From Blastomussa wellsi (lineage: Eukaryota; Cnidaria; Anthozoa; Scleractinia; Plerogyridae): a stretch of DNA of 64,000 nucleotides. The notes under the pieces were generated by a model. It saw only the letters and a list, made by a program, of their open reading frames with translations, made no database searches and had not been told where the DNA came from. Numbering within the stretch: position 1 is the stretch's first letter; every line of letters begins with the position of its first letter. Positions 63,481 through 64,000 of this stretch are shown in pieces. The stretch is taken from the NCBI GenBank assembly GCA_947652115.1, contig OX393563.1:31184429-31248428 (forward strand), read 5' to 3'. The translations under genes and the position numbers were made by a program.

Positions 63481-63516
63481 CTGTGGAGAATACATGGCAA
63501 GAAACTTTCTTTTTAA

Positions 63517-64000
63517 TTCACTTGTCCCTTCGGACAAGTGCAATGTGTATTTTGCTTGTCCGAACCACAAAGCTACTTGTCCAAAAAAAACAACTTACAT
63601 GTACAACTATACTACAGCGTAATATAAAAAAAGACATCGTGGGTGCTTGACTGAACAAGAAAAGCACTAATCGCGCTGAACACAAACATGTGTGGTATCA
63701 TGTGCCTGCTGTTATACTGTACAGCAGGACTCACATGGAATTAAATGGCGGCACTTCGCTTGAGGAAATCAAACACACAACGTAAACAAAATGATATTTT
63801 AATTTACTTTTTGCAAGAGCTAGTTATTTTTAGGGCACTTAAGTTATCAAATATGGAAAGAATGATTTATTGTATATCCAAAGAAAGCAGGTAGATAAAG
63901 TTTGTTGACTATTTTAGTATGACCTCTACGACTTGGTCGTCCATTCGGACAACTGGGCTCACGTTTTTGCTTGTCCGAACGGAAAAGTTACCCGTCCCAG
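63517..64000. repeat. Two direct copies of a CTTGTCCGAAC-type repeat
   Basis: CACTTGTCCCTTCGGACAAG then TG (63517-63538) is a 9-bp stem with a four-base loop; TTTTGCTTGTCCGAAC follows. A similar order (GTCCATTCGGACAACTG then TTTTTGCTTGTCCGAAC) recurs at 63940-63980. The second copy runs out of the window. Confidence 0.65.

Noticed and set aside
61919..62251. 110-codon - strand frame rich in M, E, F, P, W and S
   Set aside because: Product of the CCATGG-type repeat.

Overview
The window looks like nuclear DNA from a cnidarian, most probably an anthozoan such as a stony coral. The basis is AT-rich sequence with GT-AG introns, a TTAGGG-type interstitial telomeric repeat, and cnidarian-style mobile elements (short-LTR Ty3/gypsy elements, a tRNA-derived SINE, a Maverick/Polinton element and many foldback MITEs). 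The species cannot be fixed from the sequence alone.

Two host genes are present and converge. TBCA (tubulin-folding cofactor A) is on the + strand with its last three coding exons at 405-510, 1832-1918 and 7747-7830; its first exon lies left of the window. SCAPER (S-phase cyclin A-associated protein in the ER) is on the - strand. Its stop codon is at 19055-19057, and 25 coding exons, including the last, could be placed out to 63480, all joining in a consistent reading phase; its 5' exons lie right of the window. Most of the rest is repeats, either in introns of these genes or in the 11 kb between them.

Layout: 1-7830, TBCA with a hairpin-forming minisatellite, a broken LINE and two foldback elements in its introns. 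7831-19054, the intergenic region: a 43-bp minisatellite that appears to descend from a SINE, a large foldback element split by a LINE that itself holds a TTAA-flanked MITE, another LINE with a MITE, and a 1.5-kb TTAA-flanked element. 19055-32073, the C-terminal half of SCAPER with four minisatellite or MITE arrays and a P2X7-like fragment in introns. 32571-42455, a gypsy element inserted inside another gypsy element; the inner one has a long intact pol and a clear -1 frameshift site. 42699-43784, the SCAPER exons around its C2H2 zinc finger. 46095-53580, a shrunken and frameshifted Maverick/Polinton (adintovirus-like) element bounded by hairpin terminal repeats. 53592-54668, a foldback element carrying a 181-bp copy of SCAPER exon-intron-exon sequence. 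55478-63480, the SCAPER coiled-coil exons with a complete 2.08-kb TIR element and a CCATGG-rich degenerate repeat between them.

The strongest items for follow-up are the captured SCAPER fragment lying antisense to its own source, the gypsy slippery site with a pseudoknot-capable downstream sequence, the gag fragment that stands where the inner gypsy 3' LTR should be, the hairpin-ended Polinton remnant, and minisatellites whose monomers carry a Pol III B-box-like motif or a perfect POU octamer.
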